From contig CALEWH010000003.1 in NCBI GenBank assembly GCA_937925475.1, forward strand, positions 1-56,101: a DNA stretch of 56,101 nucleotides. The letters run 5' to 3'. This stretch comes from an uncultured Clostridia bacterium. Its GTDB lineage: Bacteria > Bacillota > Clostridia > Christensenellales > UBA1242. Positions within the stretch are counted from its first letter, which is position 1; the number at the start of each line of letters is the position of its first letter. The notes beneath the pieces were generated by a model. That model was not told the origin of the DNA. It searched no databases and saw only the letters and a list, made by a program, of their open reading frames with translations. This document shows, in pieces, positions 32,909 through 41,011 of the stretch. The position numbers were made by a program, and so were the translations under genes.

Positions 32909-32938
32909 AAAAAAGACAACTGAAAAGTTGTCTTTTTT
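32909..32938 (+). terminator. Intrinsic terminator
   Basis: A 13-bp stem (32909-32921 with 32926-32938) and GAAA loop close to the 68-codon gene's stop. Confidence 0.9.
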
Positions 32939-33044
32939 TGTTTCTCTTTTTCATTTTTCTTTTTATTGTTTCTTATCTCGATTGTTATTTTCTTATCTCC
33001 ATATTTTAATATTGTGTTTTATCCAACTCTACAATCCTAAAAAG

Positions 33045-33662
33045 TTATTTCTTTTTGGATTGTTTTTTGGTCTTTTTTCCACCACAACCACAGTCTTTTT
33101 TGTCTTTCTCACAGTCGCAGTTGTCATCGCAGTGGCACTCGCCACCGCAAGTACACTCTTTGCCTTCTTGACAACCACAAGTGCAGTCTGGTGAGCAGTT
33201 ACATTTGCTGTCATTACAACCACAATCATCTCCGCAAGTGCAGTCCTTGCCGTCAGCACAGCCACAATCGCACTCATCGTCACTACTAAAATAGTGCTTT
33301 TTTAAAGCTTTTTTAAGACTCTTGAAATACAATTTTTGGGCTTTTTCTAGTTGTTCGACAATATATGGATTGTGACAACCTAAAAAGCTTGTAAGTATGC
33401 GACCGTCATTGCTTAGCATAATGTTGATGCAAGTACAACAATTTTCATTTAAAAGCAAGTCTTTATTGTTTTTAATTATTGCTACATTAAGGTCGTTTTC
33501 AGTATCAAAAACAGCGTCACCGCAGTGGCAATCATCGTCGCAAGTGCAGTCTTTACCATCGGCACAACCGCAATCACAATCTTCGTCGCAGTGGCAGTCT
33601 TTTTCTTCACAACCACAGTCACAAGTATTATCTTTTACTTTTTTATCTTTATCTTTTTTCAT
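33045..33662 (-). CDS. Cysteine-rich, metallothionein-like protein with central domain
   Basis: The protein has 205 residues, 36 of them Cys. The N-terminal part (about 13-48, 12 Cys) and C-terminal part (about 130-195, 20 Cys) consist of C-x-C and C-x-C-x-C units separated by acidic spacers such as ADGKDCTC, which occurs in both halves. The central about 75 residues have no such repeats and form an alpha/beta-like segment with CCTC and one more Cys. A Lys-rich tail ends it. Dense C-x-C with His suggests binding of several metal ions (zinc, copper or cadmium), but the metal and role are unknown. AGGAGG precedes the ATG. It begins 9 bp after ychF and is probably co-transcribed. No membrane segment or signal peptide. 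Confidence 0.75.
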   Translation of the reverse strand: MKKDKDKKVKDNTCDCGCEEKDCHCDEDCDCGCADGKDCTCDDDCHCGDAVFDTENDLNVAIIKNNKDLLLNENCCTCINIMLSNDGRILTSFLGCHNPYIVEQLEKAQKLYFKSLKKALKKHYFSSDDECDCGCADGKDCTCGDDCGCNDSKCNCSPDCTCGCQEGKECTCGGECHCDDNCDCEKDKKDCGCGGKKTKKQSKKK

Positions 33663-33671
33663 AATTTCCTC

Positions 33672-34769
33672 CTAAACATTAAATCTAAACAACATTACAT
33701 CGCCGTCATTAACTACATAGTCTTTGCCTTCTATGCGGACTTTGCCGTGTTCTTTGGCAGAAAGCATACTTCCTTCTTTTACAAGTTCGTCATATGACAC
33801 AACTTCGGCTTTTATAAAACCTTTTTCAAAGTCAGTGTGGATTTTGCCCGCCGCTTGTGGAGCTTTTGTTCCTTTCTTAATTGTCCACGCACGCACTTCT
33901 GGTTCGCCCGCTGTAAGATAACTTATTAGTCCAAGCAAAGCATAACTAGCTACAATTAGTTTGTTTAATCCAAGATTTGTTATTCCTAATTCTTGCTTAA
34001 ATATTTCCACTTCTTCGTCAGTAAGTTGGCTCAACTCTTCTTCAAGTTTTGCACTAATAACTACTACTTGACTATTTTCTTTTTGGGCATAGTTTTTAAC
34101 TTTGGCTACATTAATTATGTCGTCTTCTTTTAGTCCTTGTTGAACTTCGGAGATGTTTGCACAATAAATAACTGGCTTGCTGGTGATTAGGAAAAATCCT
34201 TTTATCATTTCACTTTCTTCGGGAGTCGCATCATAACTTCTTACAGCCTTGCCACTTTCCAAAAGTGCTTTTAGTTTTAACAATAATTCTTTCTCAGCCA
34301 CAGCGCTCTTGTCACCAGCTTTTACTCCACGCTCTACTCTTTCAAGGCGTTTTGTCACGCTTTCAAGGTCGGACAAAACAAGTTCGAGATTGATCTCTTC
34401 GATATCGCGTATCGGATCAATGTCACCGTCAACATGAATGATTTTGCTGTTTTCAAAACATCTAACCACATGTATGATTGCGTCCACTTCTCTTATGTGA
34501 CTCAAAAACTTGTTTCCAAGTCCTTCACCTTTCGACGCACCTTTTACAAGTCCCGCAATATCCACAAATTCAATGGTGGCGGGGGTTATCTTTTTTGTGT
34601 GATACATATCAGCAAGCACTTTCAATCTATCATCTGGCACCATAACCACACCAGTGTTTGGCTCTATTGTGCAAAATGGATAGTTTTCGCTTGGTATATG
34701 ATTTTTTGTTATCGCATTAAAGAGCGTGCTCTTTCCGACATTTGGTAGTCCTACAATTCCTAGTTTCAT
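33672..34769 (-). CDS. ychF: Ribosome-associated GTPase/ATPase YchF
   Basis: The 365-residue protein has the P-loop GLPNVGKSTLF (residues 6-16), the DIAGLVKGASKGEGLGNKFL switch region, and the NKxD-like site replaced by an N-x-S-E (ANISE), typical of YchF, which prefers ATP over GTP. The C-terminal TGS-like domain ends with VNDGDVMLFRFNV. It binds the ribosome and affects oxidative-stress responses. The ATG at 34769 is preferred over 34793. The cysteine-rich gene follows at 9 bp, which is unusual. Confidence 0.95.
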   Translation of the reverse strand: MKLGIVGLPNVGKSTLFNAITKNHIPSENYPFCTIEPNTGVVMVPDDRLKVLADMYHTKKITPATIEFVDIAGLVKGASKGEGLGNKFLSHIREVDAIIHVVRCFENSKIIHVDGDIDPIRDIEEINLELVLSDLESVTKRLERVERGVKAGDKSAVAEKELLLKLKALLESGKAVRSYDATPEESEMIKGFFLITSKPVIYCANISEVQQGLKEDDIINVAKVKNYAQKENSQVVVISAKLEEELSQLTDEEVEIFKQELGITNLGLNKLIVASYALLGLISYLTAGEPEVRAWTIKKGTKAPQAAGKIHTDFEKGFIKAEVVSYDELVKEGSMLSAKEHGKVRIEGKDYVVNDGDVMLFRFNV

Positions 34770-34884
34770 AATTTTTTCCTTTTTTGTCACCATATTATAC
34801 TACACAAAGTTGTTTTGTAAAAGTATTTTTTAAAGTATATTTGACTATATTTATTAATAACATAGTATAAAAAAGAGTGTAACA

Positions 34885-35844
34885 ATGTTGTTTTTATTTA
34901 TAATAACTATATCTATCGTGCAAGGCATAACTGAGTTTTTGCCCATTAGTAGTAGCGGTCATCTGATACTTGTCTACAATCTTTTTGGCGTAAAAGACGA
35001 AACTCTACTACTAAGTATCATACTACATCTTGCCACACTTGTGTCTGTCATCATTTACTATCGCAAAGACATATGGGCACTTATCACTCACCCACTATGC
35101 AAAACAAACAAACTCTTAGTTGTAGCCACAATCCCCACAATCATTTTTGTGTTGATTTTTAAAAAACTGCTCGACAATTCATTTGGTGGCGACTACATTA
35201 TCTATGGGTTTATAATAACAGCACTTATACTTGCAATAGCCGACTATTTGTCAGAAAGTGGCAACAAAAAGACAAAAAGTGGGCGATATATTACAGAAAC
35301 ATCGCTTTTAGTAAATTTGCCAGACAGTGACAAAAATATAAAATCTCGACAAAATAACACTTCTTATGAAAGACTAAAACAAACCGATATTGAGCCATCA
35401 AGACACAATGTGAGTCTAAACAAAAAAGTCAAAAATGAAAATCCCATTCTTGACCTGCCTTTAACATATGGCAAAAGTATTATTCTAGGGATAGTGCAAG
35501 GATTTGCATGTTTTCCAGCAATCAGCCGAAGCGGAAGCACTATCTCCGCAGGGTTAATGATGAAACTCGACAAAGAGACCGCAACAAAGTTTTCTTTTCT
35601 AATGAGCATTCCTATAATAATCGCGTCCCTTGTATATGAGATTGTTTTTGATAAAAGTCAGCCTATAAGTATGCCAGCAATATATATTATACTTGCATTT
35701 GTCATAACAAGCATTGTTGGATATTTTAGCATACTTTTTGTAAGTGAAATGGTCAAAAACAGCAAACTCTCATATTTCTCATACTATCTACTCGCCCTTG
35801 TATTTATAATTCTCACAGCAAAGTTTTTTATTAGATTTGCCTGA
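34885..35844 (+). CDS. uppP: Undecaprenyl-diphosphatase UppP with an inserted loop
   Basis: The 319-residue membrane enzyme recycles undecaprenyl pyrophosphate for cell-wall synthesis. It has both family motifs: QGITEFLPISSSGHL near the N-terminus (about 14-28) and QGFACFPAISRSGSTISAGL (about 208-227). It is roughly 45 residues longer than typical UppP, because a hydrophilic charged segment (about residues 130-195) separates two membrane segments. GAGTG before the ATG is a modest ribosome binding site. It is a single gene with its own terminator. Confidence 0.93.
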   Translation: MLFLFIITISIVQGITEFLPISSSGHLILVYNLFGVKDETLLLSIILHLATLVSVIIYYRKDIWALITHPLCKTNKLLVVATIPTIIFVLIFKKLLDNSFGGDYIIYGFIITALILAIADYLSESGNKKTKSGRYITETSLLVNLPDSDKNIKSRQNNTSYERLKQTDIEPSRHNVSLNKKVKNENPILDLPLTYGKSIILGIVQGFACFPAISRSGSTISAGLMMKLDKETATKFSFLMSIPIIIASLVYEIVFDKSQPISMPAIYIILAFVITSIVGYFSILFVSEMVKNSKLSYFSYYLLALVFIILTAKFFIRFA

Positions 35845-35851
35845 ATCACTA

Positions 35852-35878
35852 AAAAAGAACTCTATTTGAGTTCTTTTT
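35852..35878 (+). terminator. Intrinsic terminator of uppP
   Basis: An 11-bp stem (35852-35862 with 35868-35878), 5-nt loop, T-rich tail. Confidence 0.8.
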
Positions 35879-35923
35879 GTTTTTGTATTTTCATTGTGAA
35901 TATCATTGCAGTATTTGGTCTAA

Positions 35924-36385
35924 TCACATCTCTATTACATCGTCATCGGACTTGTCTGCCGATTTTGTCTTGCGCGGATTGCTTTGAGCATATTTATATG
36001 CTTTATATTCGTTTACACTATGATAATGTGAAGAGTGCTCAAATCCTGTCATATATCCTTCATCGTAAAACATTTGCTCGCTCATTGGATCAAAGCCATA
36101 CATTTGTTCGTTGATAAAACGGTCATTTAGATGATTGTTGATATATGTGCCCGACCAAATTCGCTTAACTACGGGAGAAGGGACATGTTCGTCTTTGACA
36201 TAGTCGTTGCACATTATGTACTCTTTTATTTTTGCCAAAAGCCCTTTCTTTTTGCTTTTCTTTGTCGCTTTTTTGTCGTCTACTTTTTCTTCAACTAGTT
36301 TTGCTTTGTCTTGGGTTTTTTGAGAGTCCATATATGCTTTTATTTCGTCTGCTTTACTTGATTGTTTGCGACTATTTTTTCTCAT
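35924..36385 (-). CDS. Hydrophilic protein of unknown function, 153 residues
   Basis: The first 50 residues are rich in Lys and could form a coiled coil; the middle has ARIKEYIMCNDYVKDEHVPSP-like sequence with few cysteines; the C-terminus is Lys/Asp-rich. No membrane segment or signal peptide, and no family recognised. GAGGAGGG precedes the ATG, so the reading frame is well supported. It is a single minus-strand gene between plus-strand uppP and the Asn/Gln-rich gene. Confidence 0.65.
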   Translation of the reverse strand: MRKNSRKQSSKADEIKAYMDSQKTQDKAKLVEEKVDDKKATKKSKKKGLLAKIKEYIMCNDYVKDEHVPSPVVKRIWSGTYINNHLNDRFINEQMYGFDPMSEQMFYDEGYMTGFEHSSHYHSVNEYKAYKYAQSNPRKTKSADKSDDDVIEM

Positions 36386-36682
36386 ATTCCCTCCTCAAAA
36401 ACCACTTAGTAAGTATATTTTAATTGCAAAACTCTTAGGTGTCAATACCTTTTTAAAAATATATTTTAAAAATTATTAATAAATAACTATTTTTGACAAA
36501 TTTCTTTATTTGCAAGAAAAAAATTGGCATCTATTTTTACAAATTGTCGAAAATTAATAAGAAATATACATATTACATATTCTCTATTATATATGAAATA
36601 AAATGAAAATCGTTTTACTTTTTTGCTAGTTTTATTTATAATAAATTATCAAAAACTATATATGTTTGTAAGGATTTGATAA

Positions 36683-37915
36683 ATGGAAAACAAAAAACAT
36701 ATAAATCCACTTGTCAGTGGAGGCATACTAGTCGATGATCAAGACTATTTTAAAAAGGACGAAGTGAATATGGAAAACAATTCTCTAAAAGCATCTTTGG
36801 CACTTTTGACTAAAATCAAAAATCAAAAAAAGGGCGAAATAAACAGCGCACTTCAAAACACATATCTTAAAGAAGAAAACATAACTCCTAATAACAGTTA
36901 TGCTTTTGACGAGCCAAAAATTAGTACAAACGCTCAAAACAATCAAGCTGATTATATAACTACAAACCCTTCAAACACATACACTCAATCAGAGTTTAAT
37001 GCTACACAAGCAGAGTCTAACGCTCAAAACAATGTAGTTTCTCCACAAGTGAGTCAACCTACTACTCCATTGTACACCACTCAAAATACAGTAAATCCAA
37101 TGTATGAGAGCCAAAACAATTTTGGTCAAGATACAAATCAAAACAATGGTCAAACATATAGCGAAAACAATTTTGGTTTTGATGCACAAGATGCAAACAA
37201 TGCAAGCACACAAGGCGCAGGCATAACAGTAGCCGACCTTGACGACGAAAACCAAAATTCGCTAGTAGAAAAAGACGAATACATTCCTGAATACAGAAAA
37301 CTTATTGACGAGTATCTAAATCAAAGTGGTGACACTGCCCAACCTAGTCAAAGTCCATTTGACTATCAAAGTTATCAAAATCAAGAGAGCACACAAAACC
37401 AAGGTGCGCCTTTGTACAACGTAAACCAAACTGCTCCAATCGAATACGACAACAATCAATATATGGGCGAAAACACAATTGATGAGCCACAAGGCGAACC
37501 ACAATATATCGTAAACGAGAAAGACAAAAAAGGTAAAAGGGGTAAAAAAGAAAAACTTGCTCCTACTTGCACAAAAGAAGAGATAAAAGAAGGCAAAGGG
37601 GTCGCTTGGCTAGCATACATTGTATTCTTCTTGCCACTTCTATTTAAGAAAAACAATCCATTTGTAAGATGGCACGCAAATGAAGGACTAGAACTATTCT
37701 TTATGGATATACTAGGCGTGGGATTTTTCTGCATTGGCTGGTTTTTGAAAAGCAACAACGCATACATCACAGCGCTATATCTAGTATCACTTACAGTGGG
37801 TGCAATCCTTATTATATTGTCGATATTTACTCGAATAATGATGATATTCTTTACACTTGCTGGAAAAGAAGCTCAACACCCTTGGTTCTTTAAAAAGTTC
37901 CGCTTTATAAAATAA
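36683..37915 (+). CDS. Gln/Asn-rich membrane protein with DUF4870-like C-terminus
   Basis: The 410-residue protein has a long disordered N-terminal region (about 1-290) rich in Asn, Gln, Tyr, Ser and Thr, a Lys-rich bridge (about 280-300), then a C-terminal domain with four membrane segments (about 315-400). The latter contains AYIVFFLPLLFKKNNPFVRWHANEGLELFF, close to the DUF4870 family. Its function is not known. The N-terminus probably lies in the cytosol. A stretch of 297 bp upstream has AT-rich DNA with no gene, containing a TATAAT box near 36637. Prion-like composition is seen, but its meaning is open. Confidence 0.75.
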   Translation: MENKKHINPLVSGGILVDDQDYFKKDEVNMENNSLKASLALLTKIKNQKKGEINSALQNTYLKEENITPNNSYAFDEPKISTNAQNNQADYITTNPSNTYTQSEFNATQAESNAQNNVVSPQVSQPTTPLYTTQNTVNPMYESQNNFGQDTNQNNGQTYSENNFGFDAQDANNASTQGAGITVADLDDENQNSLVEKDEYIPEYRKLIDEYLNQSGDTAQPSQSPFDYQSYQNQESTQNQGAPLYNVNQTAPIEYDNNQYMGENTIDEPQGEPQYIVNEKDKKGKRGKKEKLAPTCTKEEIKEGKGVAWLAYIVFFLPLLFKKNNPFVRWHANEGLELFFMDILGVGFFCIGWFLKSNNAYITALYLVSLTVGAILIILSIFTRIMMIFFTLAGKEAQHPWFFKKFRFIK

Positions 37916-38064
37916 CAAGGTTAGTGATTGATTTCTAATCAGATACAAATAAATCATTTTTATCAATATAAAATCGATGCGTCACTTGAATTAATGTGTC
38001 GCTTGAATCAATACAACACTTGATACATTATAAGTAAAAGCATAAATCAATAAAAAAATAACAA

Positions 38065-38097
38065 AAAAATAAAACCACAATTTGTGGTTTTATTTTT
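38065..38097. terminator. Bidirectional intrinsic terminator
   Basis: A 15-bp perfect stem (38065-38079 with 38083-38097) between convergent genes, with A and T runs on both sides. Confidence 0.88.
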
Positions 38098-38136
38098 CTT
38101 TTTTCATCTATTTCTTTTTTTCATCTGTATTGATTT

Positions 38137-40719
38137 TTAGATATCGTCATCTTGCGAAGGATTTTCTTCGACAGTGTCATTATCTACAATGTCCAAACTA
38201 TCTTCAACAACAAAGTTTTCAACTGGATTGTCAGGGAGTTCTTCCGCAAGGGCTTCTTCCTCTTCTTCACTCAAAACTACTGCAACATTAACAATCTTAG
38301 ATTTGCCGTGAAGTTTCATAATCCTTACACCTTTTGTGTTTCTGCCGATTCGGCTTATTTCTGTCGCCTTAACTCTTATTGTTTGGCCATCGTCAGTAAT
38401 CATAATAACATCGTTTTCGTCGTTGATTTGTTTAAGATTTACAAGGTTTCCGGTTTGCTCATTGAATATGCCCGCCTTAATACCTTTTCCGTTACGCGAT
38501 TGAACTCTATACTCGTCTTGGTTTGTACGCTTGCCATAACCATTTTCTGAGATTGTCAACATATCACAATCGGCCTTGATTATACTCATATCAACAATGT
38601 ATTCGTTTTCGTCAAGTTTTATCGACTTAACACCCATACTTCCGCGTCCAGTAATGCGGACATTTTTCTCGTTAAACCTTATACACTTGCCATTGTTGCT
38701 TGCCATAATGACTTCATTGTCACCACTTGTAAAGTATGTGTTGATAAGTTCGTCACCCTCAGTAAGACTTATTGCTATCTTTCCGTTTTTGCGGATATTT
38801 TCAAATTCTTCGACTTTTGTACGCTTGATTAGTCCGTTTTTAGTAGCCATCAACAAATATTTTGCATCTGCCTTATCGCTTGTCGAAATCAATGTTGTGA
38901 TACGCTCGTCTTGGTCAAGTGGAAGCAAGTTTACAAATGCTCTGCCCTTGCCGGCTTTTTGCGCTTCTGGGATCTCATAACCTTTTAGAGTGTATACTCT
39001 ACCTTTATTGCTGAAACACATAATTTCGTCATGTGTATTGCTTACAAATATACTCTCTACAAAGTCTTCTTCCTTTGTCTTGTGACCCACAACACCTTTT
39101 CCGCCACGATGTTGGCTCTTATACTCATCAACCGGCATACGTTTAATATATCCGCCGTGAGTAAGTGAAATAACAACATCTTCTTTAGCGATAAGGTCTT
39201 CGATATCAATATCGCCATAATCGACCGATATCTCGCTCTTACGAGGAACACCATAATTGGCTTTAATGTCTTGAAGGTCACGCTTGATAATAGCATAAAC
39301 CTTGTTTTCGTCAGCCAAAATCTCTTTATATTCTTTTATTGCAAGTTCGACCGAAGACAACTCTTGTTTTAGTTTTTCAACTTCAAGACCAGTAAGTCTT
39401 TGTAGTCGCATATCAAGTATTGCGGCTGCTTGTTTTTCGGACAACTCAAATAGTTTTATAAGTTTTGCAATAGCATCGTTTTTATCGTCAGAAAGTTTGA
39501 TAACTCTAATTACTTCGTCAATATTGGCTTGTGCAATAACAAGTCCTTGAAGAATGTGGGCTCTTTGTTCGGCTTTGTCAAGGTCAAACTTTGTGCGTCT
39601 TACAATAATTTCTTTTTGGAAATCAAGATAAGCTGAAAGGATTTCTTTCAAATTAAGCACTTTTGGAACACCATTTATAAGCGCCAAATTGATAGCACCA
39701 AAGGATACTTGCAACATTGTGTGTTTGTACAATGTGTTAAGCACAACTTGTGCATTTGCGTCACGCTTAACTTCGATAACAATACGCATACCTTCTCTAT
39801 CACTTTCTTCTTTAATGTCGGATATGCCTTCAATCTTTTTGTTTTTAACCATATCGGCTATTTGCACGATAAGTTTTGCTTTGTTGACTTGATAAGGGAT
39901 TTCAGTAACAACTATGCGAGTACGAGTGCCATTTGCATAGTCTTCGATCTCGGCTTTACTTCTAATAAGGAAACTACCCTTACCTGTGCGATACATTTGT
40001 TTGATACCATTTCGACCCATAATGATACCTTTTGTAGGAAAGTCTGGGCCAGGGATAATCTTCATTAATTCGTCAATATCTATATCTCTATTGTCAATAA
40101 GTGCTATTACGCCGTCACAAACCTCACTTAAATTGTGTGGTGGAACATTTGTCGCCATACCTACGGCGATACCGTCACTACCATTGACTAGCAAGTTTGG
40201 AAAACGAGCAGGAAGTACAGTAGGTTGCATTTCAGTATCGTCAAAGTTTGGATAAAAGTCGACAACTTCTTTGTCGATATCGGCAAGCATCTCTTTACTT
40301 ATTTTGCTTAGACGCGCTTCTGTATAACGCATCGCAGCGGGAGAGTCACCATCGACGCTACCAAAGTTTCCGTGACCGTCTACAAGTGGACAGTTGATGG
40401 AAAAGTCTTGGGCAAGTCTAACCAATGCATCATAGATTGCTGAGTCACCATGTGGGTGATATTTACCCATAGTGTCACCGACGATACGCGCACACTTTTT
40501 GTATGGGCTTCCGCTAAACAAGTTCATTTCACCCATACTGTATAGTATTCGACGATGTACTGGTTTTAGTCCGTCACGCACATCAGGAATGGCACGGCTT
40601 ACATTAACCGCCATTGCGTACGCTATAAAACTCTTTTCCATCTCTTCTTTAAGTTTGACATCAACCACTTTGCTAGGGTCAAGGTCTTTCATTATATCTT
40701 TTATTTCGTTGTTATCCAT
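38137..40719 (-). CDS. gyrA: DNA gyrase subunit A
   Basis: The 860-residue subunit cuts and rejoins DNA for negative supercoiling. It has HPHGDSAIYDALVRLAQ, the region where quinolone resistance arises (here of wild-type form: Ser and Asp-type residues present), the active-site Tyr in AAMRYTEARL, and the C-terminal pinwheel repeats with the GyrA box (QRRGGKGV-type, here QHRGGKGVVG). The tail is acidic. It follows the MazG-like gene with a 4-bp gap and is therefore co-transcribed with gyrB. AGGTGAA precedes the ATG. Confidence 0.97.
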   Translation of the reverse strand: MDNNEIKDIMKDLDPSKVVDVKLKEEMEKSFIAYAMAVNVSRAIPDVRDGLKPVHRRILYSMGEMNLFSGSPYKKCARIVGDTMGKYHPHGDSAIYDALVRLAQDFSINCPLVDGHGNFGSVDGDSPAAMRYTEARLSKISKEMLADIDKEVVDFYPNFDDTEMQPTVLPARFPNLLVNGSDGIAVGMATNVPPHNLSEVCDGVIALIDNRDIDIDELMKIIPGPDFPTKGIIMGRNGIKQMYRTGKGSFLIRSKAEIEDYANGTRTRIVVTEIPYQVNKAKLIVQIADMVKNKKIEGISDIKEESDREGMRIVIEVKRDANAQVVLNTLYKHTMLQVSFGAINLALINGVPKVLNLKEILSAYLDFQKEIIVRRTKFDLDKAEQRAHILQGLVIAQANIDEVIRVIKLSDDKNDAIAKLIKLFELSEKQAAAILDMRLQRLTGLEVEKLKQELSSVELAIKEYKEILADENKVYAIIKRDLQDIKANYGVPRKSEISVDYGDIDIEDLIAKEDVVISLTHGGYIKRMPVDEYKSQHRGGKGVVGHKTKEEDFVESIFVSNTHDEIMCFSNKGRVYTLKGYEIPEAQKAGKGRAFVNLLPLDQDERITTLISTSDKADAKYLLMATKNGLIKRTKVEEFENIRKNGKIAISLTEGDELINTYFTSGDNEVIMASNNGKCIRFNEKNVRITGRGSMGVKSIKLDENEYIVDMSIIKADCDMLTISENGYGKRTNQDEYRVQSRNGKGIKAGIFNEQTGNLVNLKQINDENDVIMITDDGQTIRVKATEISRIGRNTKGVRIMKLHGKSKIVNVAVVLSEEEEEALAEELPDNPVENFVVEDSLDIVDNDTVEENPSQDDDI

Positions 40720-40723
40720 AATT

Positions 40724-41011
40724 TCACCTATTATTTAATCTCAATAATGTGCGTTTTAATTTTTCATCGCGGATCGACTCTATCTCGTCTTTTCCAAACA
40801 TTATTTCAAGTTGGGAAACACAATTTAGTACATCTGCTATTTCTTCTTTGATATGTTGTTCGACTTCTTCGTGCTTATAGCCCGATATCCCACAACGTTT
40901 TAATTTGCAAAGTTCTTTTGTGAGTTCGGCCATTTCTTCTATGCAAACATTGTGTTGGGCTTCATCTCCCCACGCATCTCTAAAAATCTCATAATACTCG
41001 TCTCTTGTCAT
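40724..41011 (-). CDS. MazG-like nucleotide pyrophosphohydrolase
   Basis: The 95-residue protein is helical and shows the MazG acidic motif: EEMAELTKEL and, further on, EEIADVLNCVSQLE (E-x-x-E ... E-x-x-D), which bind Mg. Such all-alpha NTP pyrophosphatases remove phosphate from (deoxy)nucleotides. The gene sits between gyrB and gyrA, overlapping the gyrB stop by one base (TAATG), so it is translated with gyrB. This is an unusual place for it. A housecleaning role is inferred from the family. Confidence 0.75.
   Translation of the reverse strand: MTRDEYYEIFRDAWGDEAQHNVCIEEMAELTKELCKLKRCGISGYKHEEVEQHIKEEIADVLNCVSQLEIMFGKDEIESIRDEKLKRTLLRLNNR

Noticed and set aside
33029..33797. Plus-strand frames opposite the cysteine-rich gene
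   Set aside because: Ser/Thr/Val-rich repeats are the reverse reading of the Cys/Asp codons; no start signals.
37960..38030. Short repeats CACTTGAAT/CGCTTGAAT/CACTTGAT
   Set aside because: Three loose copies of about 10 bp without pairing or association; no function can be supported.
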